Origin: Mycoplasmatota bacterium
Lineage (GTDB): Bacteria; Bacillota_I; Bacilli_A; Izemoplasmatales; Hujiaoplasmataceae
Assembly: GCA_018622675.1 (NCBI GenBank)
Contig: CP076020.1
Coordinates: forward strand, 496,001 to 560,000
Length of the DNA: 64,000 nucleotides
Direction: 5' to 3'
Positions 7,934 to 17,300 of the stretch are shown one piece after another. How positions within the stretch are numbered: position 1 is the first letter of the stretch; each line of letters begins with the position of its first letter. The translations under genes and the position numbers were made by a program. The notes under the pieces are model-generated. The model was not told where the DNA came from and ran no database searches. It worked only from the letters and a program-made list of their open reading frames with translations.

Positions 7934-9613
7934 ATGTCTACATTAACATTAAAAGGTAATGAATTTAAAAAATTAATTATTAACGGTAGTATTAAATTAA
8001 AAATAAACATGAATAGAATAAATGATTTGAATGTTTTTCCAGTTCCTGATGGTGATACTGGATCAAATATGTCTGCTACAATGACAGCTGGTGCAAATGC
8101 TGTTAGAGAAACTGAAGAAACTGAAATTGGAAAAATTGCTAAAGTTTTATCGCGTGGTATGTTGATGGGCGCTAGAGGTAACTCTGGTGTTATCTTATCA
8201 CAGTTATTTAGTGGTATTTCTAAAGGTCTTGAAGGTTTGGAAGAAGCTGGGATCAAAGATTTTGGCCATGCACTAAGAAAAGGTGTTGAACAAGCTTATG
8301 CTTCTGTTATTCATCCTGTAGAAGGAACAATTTTAACTGTTGCTAGAGAAGCAGCTGATAGAGTTGTTTCAGCTGAAAAAGACATAGAAGATTTTGAAGA
8401 GTTGTTTGTCATTTATTTAAAGGAATTAAGAGCATCACTTGAAAGAACACCAGAATTATTACCAGTCTTAAAAGAAGTTGGGGTTATTGATTCAGGTGGA
8501 GCAGGATTTATAGAAATAGTAGAAGGTATGCAAGAAGCTTTACTTGGTAATATGTATCCTGATGACGCTCAAGTTGATGAAGATTATAAAGTAGGATCTA
8601 GTAAAATGGCTATGGCTGAAATAGAATCTGGAGAACATTTTGGCTATTGTACAGAATTTATTATGCAAATTGATAAGATGAGTGAATTTTCACAAACTAA
8701 GTTTATTGAAATGATTAGTCCTTTAGGGGATTCTTTAGTTGTTGTTCAAGACGATAATATTCTTAAGGTCCATATACACACTAAAACGCCAGGGGACGCT
8801 ATGAACTTAGCACAATATTATGGATTTTTTATTAATATCAAAATCGAAAACATGACATTACAACATACAGAAGTTTTAATTCATCAAGATGCAGATCATC
8901 AAGATGATTGTGGTTGTGGCCATGATCATTCTCAATCGATAGCGCCAGCACTTAAGAAAAAATATGCAATTGTTGCAGTTGTTAATGGTGATGGTTTAAA
9001 AGAGACGTTTATCGAAATGGGATGTGACTATATTATTGATGGTGGACAAACAATGAATCCATCAGTAGAAGAATTTATTCAGGCAACAAATAAAATAAAT
9101 GCCGATCATATTATCATTATTCCTAATAATAAAAATGTGTTACTTTCAGCAGAAGCTGCAAGAGATATGATTGAGGATAAATCTGTACATGTTTTGAAGG
9201 CGACAACTGTTGCTCAAGGCTATTCAGCATTAACGATGTTTGATGCTACAGAAGATATTGATACTAATATTGAAGAAATGACTAATTACCTCAGTAAAGT
9301 TAAAACTGGAGAAATTACTTACGCAATCCGTGATAGTAAAAATAATGGTATTGAAATCAAAAAAGATGATTTTATGGGTATTCTTGATGGAAAAATTAAG
9401 TTTAGTTTACCAACTAGGATAGAAACCACTAAATCCTTGATTGATGAGATGGTAGAAGAAAGGTCTGAAATAATTACGATTATGTATGGTAAACAAATTG
9501 ATGAGAGTGAAGTAGATGAAATTGTAGCTTTTATAGAAGATAGTTATGATTTAGAAGTTGATCTAATCAATGGAGGTCAAGAAGTTTACTCTTACATCAT
9601 TTCGGTCGAATAA
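7934..9613 (+). CDS. fakA: Fatty acid kinase catalytic subunit FakA
   Basis: ATP-dependent kinase that phosphorylates FakB-bound fatty acids to acyl phosphates. 559 aa, usual for the family. N-terminal DhaL nucleotide-binding domain: NVFPVPDGDTGSNM with metal-binding aspartates, GARGNSGVILSQ. The middle domain keeps the Cys in FGYCTEF and the His pair in KVHIHTKTPGDA known to bind zinc in FakA. The C-terminal half is a DegV-like domain. Residues about 317-335 are an odd His/Cys-rich linker (CGCGHDH core) between the middle and C-terminal domains. The partner DegV/FakB (31.8 kb) and acyl-phosphate acceptor system PlsX (11.8 kb) are in this window. Confidence 0.92.
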   Translation: MSTLTLKGNEFKKLIINGSIKLKINMNRINDLNVFPVPDGDTGSNMSATMTAGANAVRETEETEIGKIAKVLSRGMLMGARGNSGVILSQLFSGISKGLEGLEEAGIKDFGHALRKGVEQAYASVIHPVEGTILTVAREAADRVVSAEKDIEDFEELFVIYLKELRASLERTPELLPVLKEVGVIDSGGAGFIEIVEGMQEALLGNMYPDDAQVDEDYKVGSSKMAMAEIESGEHFGYCTEFIMQIDKMSEFSQTKFIEMISPLGDSLVVVQDDNILKVHIHTKTPGDAMNLAQYYGFFINIKIENMTLQHTEVLIHQDADHQDDCGCGHDHSQSIAPALKKKYAIVAVVNGDGLKETFIEMGCDYIIDGGQTMNPSVEEFIQATNKINADHIIIIPNNKNVLLSAEAARDMIEDKSVHVLKATTVAQGYSALTMFDATEDIDTNIEEMTNYLSKVKTGEITYAIRDSKNNGIEIKKDDFMGILDGKIKFSLPTRIETTKSLIDEMVEERSEIITIMYGKQIDESEVDEIVAFIEDSYDLEVDLINGGQEVYSYIISVE

Positions 9614-9619
9614 TTCAAC

Positions 9620-9647
9620 GAGAGGCTAATTAGCCTCTCTTTTTTTA
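9620..9647 (+). terminator. Terminator after fakA
   Basis: Perfect 9-bp stem GAGAGGCTA / TAGCCTCTC around AT, then an eight-T run. Confidence 0.92.
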
Positions 9648-9673
9648 AAAGAAAATAAATACTAAATATAAGA

Positions 9674-9701
9674 TTAATTTTTATATCTTACGTGATATAA
9701 T
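9674..9701 (+). promoter_or_regulatory. recG promoter
   Basis: TTAATT (9674-9679), 16 nt, TATAAT (9696-9701) with an extended TGA before the -10. Confidence 0.6.
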
Positions 9702-9744
9702 AATTAAATAAACATCATGTTTTTTTAATCAAAGGATATATAAG

Positions 9745-11742
9745 ATGAATCAATTAATGAGTATTAAGGGTATCGGGAAAACAACTTTATCAAAACTTGA
9801 AAAAGCTTCAATCAACACGATTGAAGATTTATTGTTATGTTATCCCAAAAAATATGTTGTTCAAGAATTAGCTGATATTAATCAGGTTAAAATAGGGGAA
9901 GCTGTTTCTTTAAAAATGACAGTGCTCGATAAAGCCAAGGTTTTTTTCTTTAAAAAGAACCTTTCAAAACTAAGTATCAAGGCTCATGTAAATGAACATG
10001 TGGTTCAAATTGATATTTTTAATCGCCATTTTCTTTCGAAAATATTATATAAGGATTCTAAAATAGTAGCTACTGGAAAATTTAAAAATAACTTTAAAAC
10101 CTTTACAGCTAGCGAAATAGTTTTAGAAAAAAATTATACAGAAGGTATTATTCCATATTATCAACTAGAGGCAATAAAAGAAGGTCGTATAAGAAAGATA
10201 ATTGATAATGTACTAAATAGTGATTATCACATAGAAGAAACGCTACCTAAAAATATAATTACAAAAAGAAAACTGCTTAATATTCATGAAGTTATAAAAA
10301 AAATTCATCAACCTCAATCTCATCGAGATATGGCATTAGCTTTGAAAAGACTTAAGTATCAAGAATTATTATTGTTTGCTTTGAGAATTGTTATGATTAA
10401 AAAACATAGAGATAGCGTGAAAGTTTCAAAGAAATCATACCAAATTGACATTGTAAGAAACTTTATAAAGGAGATTGGGTTCGAACTAACCAATTCACAA
10501 AAACAGGCTACAAATGAGATTTTTAAAGATTTGAAGTCTGATAAGCAAATGAATAGATTATTGCAAGGAGATGTGGGATCAGGAAAAACAATTGTAAGTA
10601 TATTGACAGCTTTAGCATCAATGACATCAAATTATCAAGTTGCCCTTATGGCACCAACACTTGTTCTTAGTCATCAACATTATAAAGAATTTAATAAGTA
10701 TTTAGCTAGCTTAGGAGTTTCTATTGTATTATTAACAAGTGAAACCCCTTCTAGTGAGAAAAAACAAATCAAAGAGTCAATCTCTAAGGGCCAAGCAAAT
10801 ATTATTATTGGCACCCATTCTCTTATACAAGAAGATATTCACTTTTTTAACTTGGGCTTAGTTATTATTGATGAACAGCATCGCTTTGGTGTCAACCAAA
10901 GAAAAGTATTAAGGCAGAAAGGTTATTATCCAGACATACTTTTAATGAGTGCTACTCCAATTCCTAGGTCATTGGCCATTTCTATTTTTGAAAGTTCAGA
11001 TGTTTCTCAAATTACAGAAAAGCCAATAGGTAGAAAGCAAATATTAACAAATTTATACGAATTTCAAGACATCAATAAAGTTTATGTTTCAATAGAGGAT
11101 GAACTAAAAAAAAATCATCAAATTTACGTGATATGCCCATTGATTGAAGAGAGTGAAAACTTAAGATATTACTCTGTAGAACAGACAAAAGAAATGTTAG
11201 ATAAAAGATTTCCAGATTATAAAATAGATGTCTTACATGGTAAAATGCGTGATAAAGACAAATTGGATACTCTAAATCAATTCAAAAATAATAAAATTAA
11301 TATATTAATATCAACCACAGTTATTGAAGTTGGCATTCATATAGATAATGCCACTACGATGCTTATCATGAATGCAAATGCTTTTGGTTTAGCTCAATTA
11401 CACCAGCTAAGAGGAAGAATTGGAAGAAGCGATTTACAATCTTATTGTTACTTGATTGTGGATGAAGATGTTGAAGATATTGATCGATTAAAAATATTAG
11501 AAAAAACGGACGATGGCTTTAAAATTAGTGAGGAAGATTTAAGGTTAAGAGGCCCTGGCGAAATCTTTGGTAAAAACCAAGCGGGGATTCCTAACTTGAA
11601 TTTTGCAAATATTATCAATGATCAGAATATTTTAAATGATGCTTTAAAAGATGCATATGGAATCTTGGATTCAAGTGATGATTTAACAATGCAATTAAAA
11701 AACAAGGTGTTAAAGTCGTTAGAATCTTATCATTTAGATTAA
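9745..11742 (+). CDS. recG: ATP-dependent DNA helicase RecG
   Basis: Branch-migration helicase that remodels stalled forks and Holliday junctions. 665 aa. N-terminal HhH-like start (IKGIGKTTLSKLEKA) and wedge OB-fold, then helicase domains: Walker A GDVGSGKT, motif II DEQHRFG (the RecG form of DExH), motif III MSATPIPRSL, motif IV region with TTVIEVGIHID, and motif VI QLRGRIGRS. SD AAAGGA is before the ATG. Follows the fakA-recG order of Bacillus, with the serine dehydratase genes and fapR missing. Confidence 0.95.
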   Translation: MNQLMSIKGIGKTTLSKLEKASINTIEDLLLCYPKKYVVQELADINQVKIGEAVSLKMTVLDKAKVFFFKKNLSKLSIKAHVNEHVVQIDIFNRHFLSKILYKDSKIVATGKFKNNFKTFTASEIVLEKNYTEGIIPYYQLEAIKEGRIRKIIDNVLNSDYHIEETLPKNIITKRKLLNIHEVIKKIHQPQSHRDMALALKRLKYQELLLFALRIVMIKKHRDSVKVSKKSYQIDIVRNFIKEIGFELTNSQKQATNEIFKDLKSDKQMNRLLQGDVGSGKTIVSILTALASMTSNYQVALMAPTLVLSHQHYKEFNKYLASLGVSIVLLTSETPSSEKKQIKESISKGQANIIIGTHSLIQEDIHFFNLGLVIIDEQHRFGVNQRKVLRQKGYYPDILLMSATPIPRSLAISIFESSDVSQITEKPIGRKQILTNLYEFQDINKVYVSIEDELKKNHQIYVICPLIEESENLRYYSVEQTKEMLDKRFPDYKIDVLHGKMRDKDKLDTLNQFKNNKINILISTTVIEVGIHIDNATTMLIMNANAFGLAQLHQLRGRIGRSDLQSYCYLIVDEDVEDIDRLKILEKTDDGFKISEEDLRLRGPGEIFGKNQAGIPNLNFANIINDQNILNDALKDAYGILDSSDDLTMQLKNKVLKSLESYHLD

Positions 11743-11755
11743 AATATGGTATACT
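11727..11755 (+). promoter_or_regulatory. plsX promoter
   Basis: TTATCA (11727-11732), 17 nt, TATACT (11750-11755), extended -10 TGG. It overlaps the 3' end of recG. Confidence 0.6.
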
Positions 11756-11778
11756 TTTAAAGGGAGAGGTGAGTTAAA

Positions 11779-12789
11779 ATGATTAGAATTGCAGTGGATG
11801 CAATGGGTGGAGATTATGCCCCGAAAGAACAAGTTTTAGGTGCAATGAAAGCTATAAAAGAGATAGATGATATAGAAATAATCCTTTATGGAGATGAAGA
11901 TACTATAAGAAAACATTTAACCAATGATGAAAGAATTTCAATAGTACAATCAGACTATGTCATTCCTATGGATGAAAAAAATCCGATTGGAGCAATTCGA
12001 AGACATAAAGATGCTTCTATGGTAATGGCTTTGAATAGTGTTTCGTTGGGAGAAAATGATGCTATTGTATCAAGTGGTGCTACTCAAGCACTTATTGCTG
12101 GAGCACATTTAATCATCAGGAGAATGGAAGGGTTCAAAAGAACAGCTATAGCTCCTGTTATACCTACAGTGACGCATAAAAAAGCGATTTTATTAGATAC
12201 AGGTGCTAATTTACAAATAAGACCAGAGCATATGCTTCAGCAAGCTTATTTTGCAAAAATATACGCTGAAAAAATATTAGGTATAGATAATCCTCGCGTT
12301 GGATTAATCAATATAGGGACAGAAAAAGGAAAAGGCCGTGACCTAGATAAAGAAGTATTTGACTTGTTTACAGAAACTGATTTATTTGAGTTTTCCGGCA
12401 ATATAGAACCAAAAACAATACTTGAGCCAGATTGTGATATTTTAATTAGCGATGGTTTTACAGCTAATATTGTTATGAAAACAATTGAGGGAACAGCTAA
12501 GTCAATGGGAAAATTACTAAAAGAGAACCTAATGAGTTCATTTTTTGGGAAAATTGCTGGTTTATTAGCAAGAAAAAATTTAAAAAATTTTAAAAAACAA
12601 TTATCAGCAGAAGAAATTGGTGGAGCAGTTATTTACGGATTAAAAAAACCTGTTATTAAAGCACAAGGTGCTTCAAAAGCATATGGATTCTATAATGGTA
12701 TTAGACAAGCAGCTAATATTGTAAGAAATCAGGTGTTCGAAACAGTAGAAAATTATATACAGAATGAAAGTGGTGGTGAGATTGAGTAA
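11779..12789 (+). CDS. plsX: Phosphate acyltransferase PlsX
   Basis: Makes or exchanges acyl phosphate from acyl-ACP for phosphatidic acid synthesis; peripheral membrane enzyme. 336 aa. N-terminal AVDAMGGDYAPKEQVLGA is the family signature; further marks are SSGATQALIAGAHLI, GTEKGKGRDL and the SDGFTANIVMKTIEGT substrate loop. In most Firmicutes fapR comes before it and fabD-fabG-acpP after; all four are absent and rnc follows directly with an 8-nt overlap. With FakA/FakB in the same region this fits fatty-acid scavenging. Confidence 0.95.
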   Translation: MIRIAVDAMGGDYAPKEQVLGAMKAIKEIDDIEIILYGDEDTIRKHLTNDERISIVQSDYVIPMDEKNPIGAIRRHKDASMVMALNSVSLGENDAIVSSGATQALIAGAHLIIRRMEGFKRTAIAPVIPTVTHKKAILLDTGANLQIRPEHMLQQAYFAKIYAEKILGIDNPRVGLINIGTEKGKGRDLDKEVFDLFTETDLFEFSGNIEPKTILEPDCDILISDGFTANIVMKTIEGTAKSMGKLLKENLMSSFFGKIAGLLARKNLKNFKKQLSAEEIGGAVIYGLKKPVIKAQGASKAYGFYNGIRQAANIVRNQVFETVENYIQNESGGEIE

Positions 12790-13471
12790 AGATTTAAGCT
12801 ATTTAGAGAAGTTATTTAATCTTTCCTTTAACAATAAAAGCTTATTGGTAAGAGCAATGACACACTCTTCATTTGCTAATGAAAATAATACATTAAGTAA
12901 TGAAAGATTAGAGTTTATTGGAGATGCAGTTTTGGATTTGGTTGTTGGAAGGTACTTATACGACCACATACCTGAAGCAGAAGGTGTACTAACAAAAAAA
13001 AGAGCACAAGAGGTATGTGAAGATGCTTTAGTTGGTTATGCAAAAAGTTTTAATCTAGGAGATTATCTACTACTAGGTAAAGGTGAAGAACTATCATTGG
13101 GAAGATCTAAGCCGGGTATATTAGCTGATGCATTTGAAGCCTTCATAGGGGCCATATATATTGATAAGAACTTAGAGGAAACCTATAAAGTATTAAAGAA
13201 AGTTGTTTTTCCTCATGTAAAAGCTGACTTAGATAAAGAGGATGATGATTTTAAAAGCAAATTACAAGAATTGGTCCAATCTGATAAAAGAACTTTACGC
13301 TATGAAATTATATCTGAGAGAGGCCCTGCACATGATAGGGAATTTGTTTCTCGGGTCTACATGGATGATACAATTATGATGGGACAAGGAAAAGGCAAAA
13401 CAAAAAAGGAAGCAGAGCAAAAAGCAGCTTTTTCTGCTTTAAAAAAACTTGCTGATAATGAGAAGGAATAA
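12782..13471 (+). CDS. rnc: Ribonuclease III
   Basis: Cleaves double-stranded RNA in rRNA processing and mRNA turnover. 229 aa. The catalytic domain has the signature NERLEFIGDAVLDLVVG with the acidic residues, and LADAFEAFIGAIYID; the C-terminal dsRNA-binding domain has KSKLQELVQ and GKGKTKKEAEQKAAFSAL. The start is set at TTG 12782, after GGTGGTGAGA, overlapping plsX by 8 nt; an in-frame ATG at 12764 has no SD and would add six residues not in the family. dnaD starts 2 nt after the stop. Confidence 0.92.
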   Translation: MSKDLSYLEKLFNLSFNNKSLLVRAMTHSSFANENNTLSNERLEFIGDAVLDLVVGRYLYDHIPEAEGVLTKKRAQEVCEDALVGYAKSFNLGDYLLLGKGEELSLGRSKPGILADAFEAFIGAIYIDKNLEETYKVLKKVVFPHVKADLDKEDDDFKSKLQELVQSDKRTLRYEIISERGPAHDREFVSRVYMDDTIMMGQGKGKTKKEAEQKAAFSALKKLADNEKE

Positions 13472-13473
13472 AT

Positions 13474-14124
13474 ATGGAGTTATTATTAATAAAAAAATTA
13501 ATTGAAGAAAAACTACTAGATTTTGATAAATTATTAAAAAAAACGTATCGACAGATAGGTCTTAAAGAGATTGAAGCTTTTTTTCTTATGGAGTTATATT
13601 CTATTAAAATAAATGGAGAAACTCAAATTAATCCTAAAGATTTAACTAAGAATTTATCAGTATCTGAAAATGAAGCAACAGAACTTTTAGATAGTATGAT
13701 GCAAAGAGATTATCTTTCTTTTGAATTGAAAGAGAATAAAAATGGTAAAATGACTGAAAGTTTTTCTTTGGATCAAACAATTGTGAAGATTGTAGAATAT
13801 TATAAATCTCAAATCGAAAAAGATATTGTTGCAACAAAAAAAGAACCTGAAACAACTGAAAATGAAATTGCTGAAATTCTGGAAACCCAACTTCAGAGAC
13901 AGTTAAAACCTCTCGAAGTTGAAGTGATAATTAAATGGATTAAGGATTATAAATATAGTAAATTAGCTATAAAAGAAGCGATTATTGAGGCTGTGAAATC
14001 AGGTAAAACATCTATTAGTTACATTGATGGAATATTACTTAAGAAATCTAAAAATGTAGAAAATAAAGTAACTAAATCAACGCGGAAAAAATCTGATATA
14101 TTGAAGGAATTTCTAGAATCATGA
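13474..14124 (+). CDS. dnaD: DnaD-like primosome/replication initiation protein
   Basis: Helps load the replicative helicase at origins and restart sites in Firmicutes. 216 aa: an N-terminal winged-helix domain (about residues 15-95) and a C-terminal DnaB_2/DnaD domain with LETQLQRQLKPLEVEVIIKW, DYKYSKLAIKEAIIEAV and SYIDGIL. The TGA stop overlaps the ATG of nth (ATGA), the same dnaD-nth coupling as in Bacillus. asnS, normally upstream of dnaD there, is absent; an archaeal-type AspRS lies at 23.9 kb. Confidence 0.88.
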   Translation: MELLLIKKLIEEKLLDFDKLLKKTYRQIGLKEIEAFFLMELYSIKINGETQINPKDLTKNLSVSENEATELLDSMMQRDYLSFELKENKNGKMTESFSLDQTIVKIVEYYKSQIEKDIVATKKEPETTENEIAEILETQLQRQLKPLEVEVIIKWIKDYKYSKLAIKEAIIEAVKSGKTSISYIDGILLKKSKNVENKVTKSTRKKSDILKEFLES

Positions 14125-14753
14125 CCAAAAAAGAAGAGGCTAAGATTATATTAAGTGAAATTACTAAAATGTTTCCAGATGCTACAATTGAATTAAATTT
14201 CCAACAAAAACATGAGTTGCTTATTGCTATTATGTTAAGTGCACAAACAACTGATAAGGCAGTTAACAAAATAACTGAAAAACTATTTAGTGATTTTAGA
14301 ACTCTTGAAGATTATTCTCATGCTAGTTTGCCTTTATTGGAATCATATATAAAAACAATTGGACTATATAGAAACAAAGCTAAAAATCTAAAAAAACTAG
14401 CAACTATAATCATTGATAAATATGATGGTGATGTTCCAGATACACAAAAAAATCTAGAAGATTTACCCGGTGTAGGAAGGAAAACTGCCAATGTGTTTTT
14501 AGCTGAGTATCATAAGATTCCTAGAATAGCAGTTGATACACATGTTTCTAGAGTTTCGATCAGATTAGGCCTAGCAAAAAAAGGAGATTCTCCTCTTCAA
14601 GTTGAGAAAAAATTAATGAAAATCTATGATAAAAGTCAGTGGATAAGTCTTCACCACAAGTTTATTTTCTTTGGAAGATATTTTTGTAAAGCTAGAAATC
14701 CTAAATGTAAAGAGTGTCCACTATTAAATATTTGTAAAATGCCAGTAATTTAA
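14121..14753 (+). CDS. nth: Endonuclease III
   Basis: Base-excision DNA glycosylase/AP lyase for oxidised pyrimidines. 210 aa. Helix-hairpin-helix LPGVGRKTANVFLAEY with the catalytic Lys, catalytic Asp in AVDTHVSRVSIRLGL, and a C-terminal 4Fe-4S loop of the form C-x6-C-x2-C-x5-C (CKARNPKCKECPLLNIC). The ATG overlaps the dnaD stop by 4 nt. The stop codon is inside its own terminator hairpin. Confidence 0.96.
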   Translation: MTKKEEAKIILSEITKMFPDATIELNFQQKHELLIAIMLSAQTTDKAVNKITEKLFSDFRTLEDYSHASLPLLESYIKTIGLYRNKAKNLKKLATIIIDKYDGDVPDTQKNLEDLPGVGRKTANVFLAEYHKIPRIAVDTHVSRVSIRLGLAKKGDSPLQVEKKLMKIYDKSQWISLHHKFIFFGRYFCKARNPKCKECPLLNICKMPVI

Positions 14754-14767
14754 TTACTGGTTTTTTT
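14742..14767 (+). terminator. Terminator of the plsX-nth run
   Basis: CCAGTAATT / AATTACTGG with a very tight loop, then seven T. The nth stop codon is part of the stem. Confidence 0.88.
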
Positions 14768-14832
14768 ATGCTATATTTAGGACTTTATGCCGGTTTAGTT
14801 TAAAAAAGTTTGTCTTCTTTCAAAAAATCTTG

Positions 14833-14862
14833 TTGCTTTTTTGTTCATTTTTGATATATAAT
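14833..14862 (+). promoter_or_regulatory. Promoter of the XRE regulator
   Basis: TTGCTT (14833-14838), 18 nt, TATAAT (14857-14862). Confidence 0.7.
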
Positions 14863-14894
14863 AATTTTTATGAAAATACAAAAAGGAGATTTAC

Positions 14895-16133
14895 ATGAAA
14901 CGTCAAATTTTAATGAACTTAAAAAAAAGAAAAGAAAAAATGTATGAATTTTATTACAAAGCTTATGGGCAAATGATTAAGAAAAGAAGATTAGAATTAA
15001 AATTAACTCAAGAATTTGTAGCTAAAGCTATATGCTCTAATACCTATATTTCTAAAGCTGAAAATAATCAAGTGCTTATAGGGGAAGAACAGTTATTCCA
15101 AATCATGGAAAAGTTAAACATTAGAAGAACAGAATTTGCAAAACCTGAGACTCTTGTTTACTATTTAGAGAAGATTATTAATTTATTTTATTATGAGGAT
15201 CTTACCGAATATAAGAAACTAGCTGATAAGGTTGAAGACTATCAATTTCATGTAGTTACAGAAATTGTGAAATTAGGATATCTTGTATTAGACAAGAACT
15301 ATAAAAAAGCAAAAAAGATAAGCGATCAATTATTGGATTATTTAAATTCGATGGATGAATTGGCTTTTACATTATATTTAGTGTTTTCTTCATTTTTAAA
15401 TGTAAAACTAAATAATATAAAACTAGCTAAATATTTAATTGAAGCTGCTAATGTAGTTGATTTTGAATTTATGAATCTATATAACTTAATACTTTATACA
15501 AAATTTATTGTATACGGGAAATCACATCTTCAAATGATAACACAAGCAAAATATAATGAATTAATTATTAAACTAGGTGAATCATATAATTACAATCGCA
15601 CTAAAGAGGTTATGGTTTGGAAAGCTCTATTCAATGAATATAACAATATCAGTAATGATTTATATGATATTGAAGATTTAATTAAAGATGTAGATATTGA
15701 TTTAGTAGATGAATTCTTGCTAATAAGGGCAATTAATACTTCGTCCCCAAAAGATTATATTGACTTGTTTAAAAGTAAAGAAAATGAGTATTATATGATA
15801 TGCTTATATCTGTGTGCGAAAGAGGCATTAAATAAACAAGACAATGATCTTGTAAAAGAGTATCAAAAAAAGATATCAAATCTTCATTACAAGGTTGGCT
15901 CAAAAGTTGATTATAATAACTTACTCAATTTAGAAAAGAAGAATAATTTTTCATTTTATAAAGAATATTTAATTAACCCTTGTTTTAAAAACGCTAAAGA
16001 AAAAGAAAATATTTTCTTGATGAATAGAATTACAAATAAAATTGTAGAAACTTTAAAATTTAGAAATAGATATAAAGATGCTTTAAATTATAGAGAACGA
16101 TTATTAAAAGACATTAAAATGATACAAACATAA
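14895..16133 (+). CDS. XRE-family regulator with long helical C-terminal part
   Basis: 412-aa transcription regulator of Rgg/PlcR-like build. A helix-turn-helix of the Cro/C1 type lies at about residues 30-85 (MIKKRRLELKLTQEFVAKA, then YISKAENNQ). The remaining 320 residues are helix-rich with TPR-like character, the layout of peptide-sensing RRNPP regulators, but no pheromone gene is seen beside it. SD AAAGGAG is before the ATG. Its own promoter and a bidirectional terminator make it monocistronic. Target and signal are unknown. Confidence 0.75.
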   Translation: MKRQILMNLKKRKEKMYEFYYKAYGQMIKKRRLELKLTQEFVAKAICSNTYISKAENNQVLIGEEQLFQIMEKLNIRRTEFAKPETLVYYLEKIINLFYYEDLTEYKKLADKVEDYQFHVVTEIVKLGYLVLDKNYKKAKKISDQLLDYLNSMDELAFTLYLVFSSFLNVKLNNIKLAKYLIEAANVVDFEFMNLYNLILYTKFIVYGKSHLQMITQAKYNELIIKLGESYNYNRTKEVMVWKALFNEYNNISNDLYDIEDLIKDVDIDLVDEFLLIRAINTSSPKDYIDLFKSKENEYYMICLYLCAKEALNKQDNDLVKEYQKKISNLHYKVGSKVDYNNLLNLEKKNNFSFYKEYLINPCFKNAKEKENIFLMNRITNKIVETLKFRNRYKDALNYRERLLKDIKMIQT

Positions 16134-16135
16134 AG

Positions 16136-16160
16136 AAAAAGGCTAATTTTAGCCTTTTTT
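16136..16160. terminator. Bidirectional terminator between XRE regulator and mrp
   Basis: AAAAAGGCTA / TAGCCTTTTT, ATTT loop, T-run on either strand. It sits exactly between convergent genes. Confidence 0.9.
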
Positions 16161-17131
16161 TAAAATAATTTCATTAACTTTCTAGCCAAGTTAAGATAAA
16201 TCATACCAGCGACATCAGATTCTTTGTAAATTGGATTTTCTGTAGGTACAATTGGAAGTTTTTCAAGAAGTTCAACCATTAGTTCATCAGCAACCTTTTG
16301 ACCTCCACCTTGACCAAAGATGTAGTGATCTACACCGTCTACTTCATAGTATGACATATTTTCTACAACACCTAGTAGATCAATAGACAAGTCTTTAGCA
16401 GCATAACCAGCTTTGATTGCAATATGAGCAGCACTCTCTTGAGGTGTGGTGACTAAAACCATTTTTGAATCTTCGGAAAAGTTTTTCAAATCCATCATTA
16501 CATCTCCAGTACCAGGAGGCAAATCAACTAAGAAATAATCAATATCTTCATTCCATAATGTATCTTCAAAAAATATTTTTAGAATTTTTCCAAGCATTGG
16601 TCCTCTTAGCATAAGCGCACGATTTTTTTCTACAAGATATTCTGTAGACACCATTTGGATATCATCTTTTTCAAACGGAAATACCTTATTATTGGCATCG
16701 CCCATTAATTGATGTCCTACACCACCTAAAATTTTAGGCATGTTTGCACCATATATATCCGCATCAATAATCGCAACTTTTTTACCCATGCGTTTTAACG
16801 CGTAAGCTAAGTTAGCTGTTACTGTAGACTTTCCAACCCCACCTTTACCTGAAGCGACAAGAATTGTTTTGGCATCTTTGTTTCTTGATTTTCTTTTTTG
16901 AAATTCAATTTTAACGCCACTAAAACCTAAATCAATTTTTAAAATTTTTGCAATTTCTCTTTGGATCTTTTTTGTGGTTTCATTGTCTTTTTCGGCAACT
17001 TCAATGATGAGTACAACAGCATTATTATCATCTATACCCACATGTTTAATAGAATCAGTTTCTCCTAAAGTTTGGTTACAACTCGGATCCATAACATTTG
17101 ATAATTTTTCTTTAATATTTTCTGCTTTCAT
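16160..17131 (-). CDS. Mrp/NBP35-family P-loop ATPase (SalA type)
   Basis: Iron-sulfur carrier or regulatory ATPase, 323 aa. N-terminal DUF59-like domain (about 1-85), then the deviant Walker A ASGKGGVGKSTVTANLA, Walker B FLVDLPPGTGDVMMDL and the TPQESAAHIAIKAGYAA segment. Where Fe-S carriers of the ApbC/Nbp35 type have a CxxC pair after ENMSY, this one reads ENMSYYEVDGVDHYIFG and has no cysteine, as in the Bacillus SalA form. A role in Fe-S delivery is therefore less certain than regulation. SD GAAGG is 7 nt before the ATG. Confidence 0.85.
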   Translation of the reverse strand: MKAENIKEKLSNVMDPSCNQTLGETDSIKHVGIDDNNAVVLIIEVAEKDNETTKKIQREIAKILKIDLGFSGVKIEFQKRKSRNKDAKTILVASGKGGVGKSTVTANLAYALKRMGKKVAIIDADIYGANMPKILGGVGHQLMGDANNKVFPFEKDDIQMVSTEYLVEKNRALMLRGPMLGKILKIFFEDTLWNEDIDYFLVDLPPGTGDVMMDLKNFSEDSKMVLVTTPQESAAHIAIKAGYAAKDLSIDLLGVVENMSYYEVDGVDHYIFGQGGGQKVADELMVELLEKLPIVPTENPIYKESDVAGMIYLNLARKLMKLF

Positions 17132-17163
17132 TATTTACCTTCTTTCCAAATATTTGCAAATCT

Positions 17164-17192
17164 ATTATAACGCATATATGTCAATAATTGAA
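17164..17192 (-). promoter_or_regulatory. mrp promoter
   Basis: Minus strand: TTCAAT (17192-17187), 17 nt, TATAAT (17169-17164). Confidence 0.65.
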
Positions 17193-17245
17193 ATAGAATG
17201 ATTATTATTTTTTTGATTTTTATGGACTTAAAATAGATGTTTTTC

Positions 17246-17274
17246 TTGACAATAAAGCATAAAAAAAGTATAAT
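17246..17274 (+). promoter_or_regulatory. Consensus promoter of DUF177-rpmF
   Basis: TTGACA (17246-17251), 17 nt, TATAAT (17269-17274): a full match to the vegetative sigma consensus, one of the strongest promoters in the window. Confidence 0.9.
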
Positions 17275-17300
17275 TGTAATGCTGTGATGAGGTGATTAAA

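Noticed and set aside
7879-8256. 125-codon open frame antisense to fakA and its promoter
   Set aside because: It runs through the fakA promoter and start, shows no family marks and has no SD.
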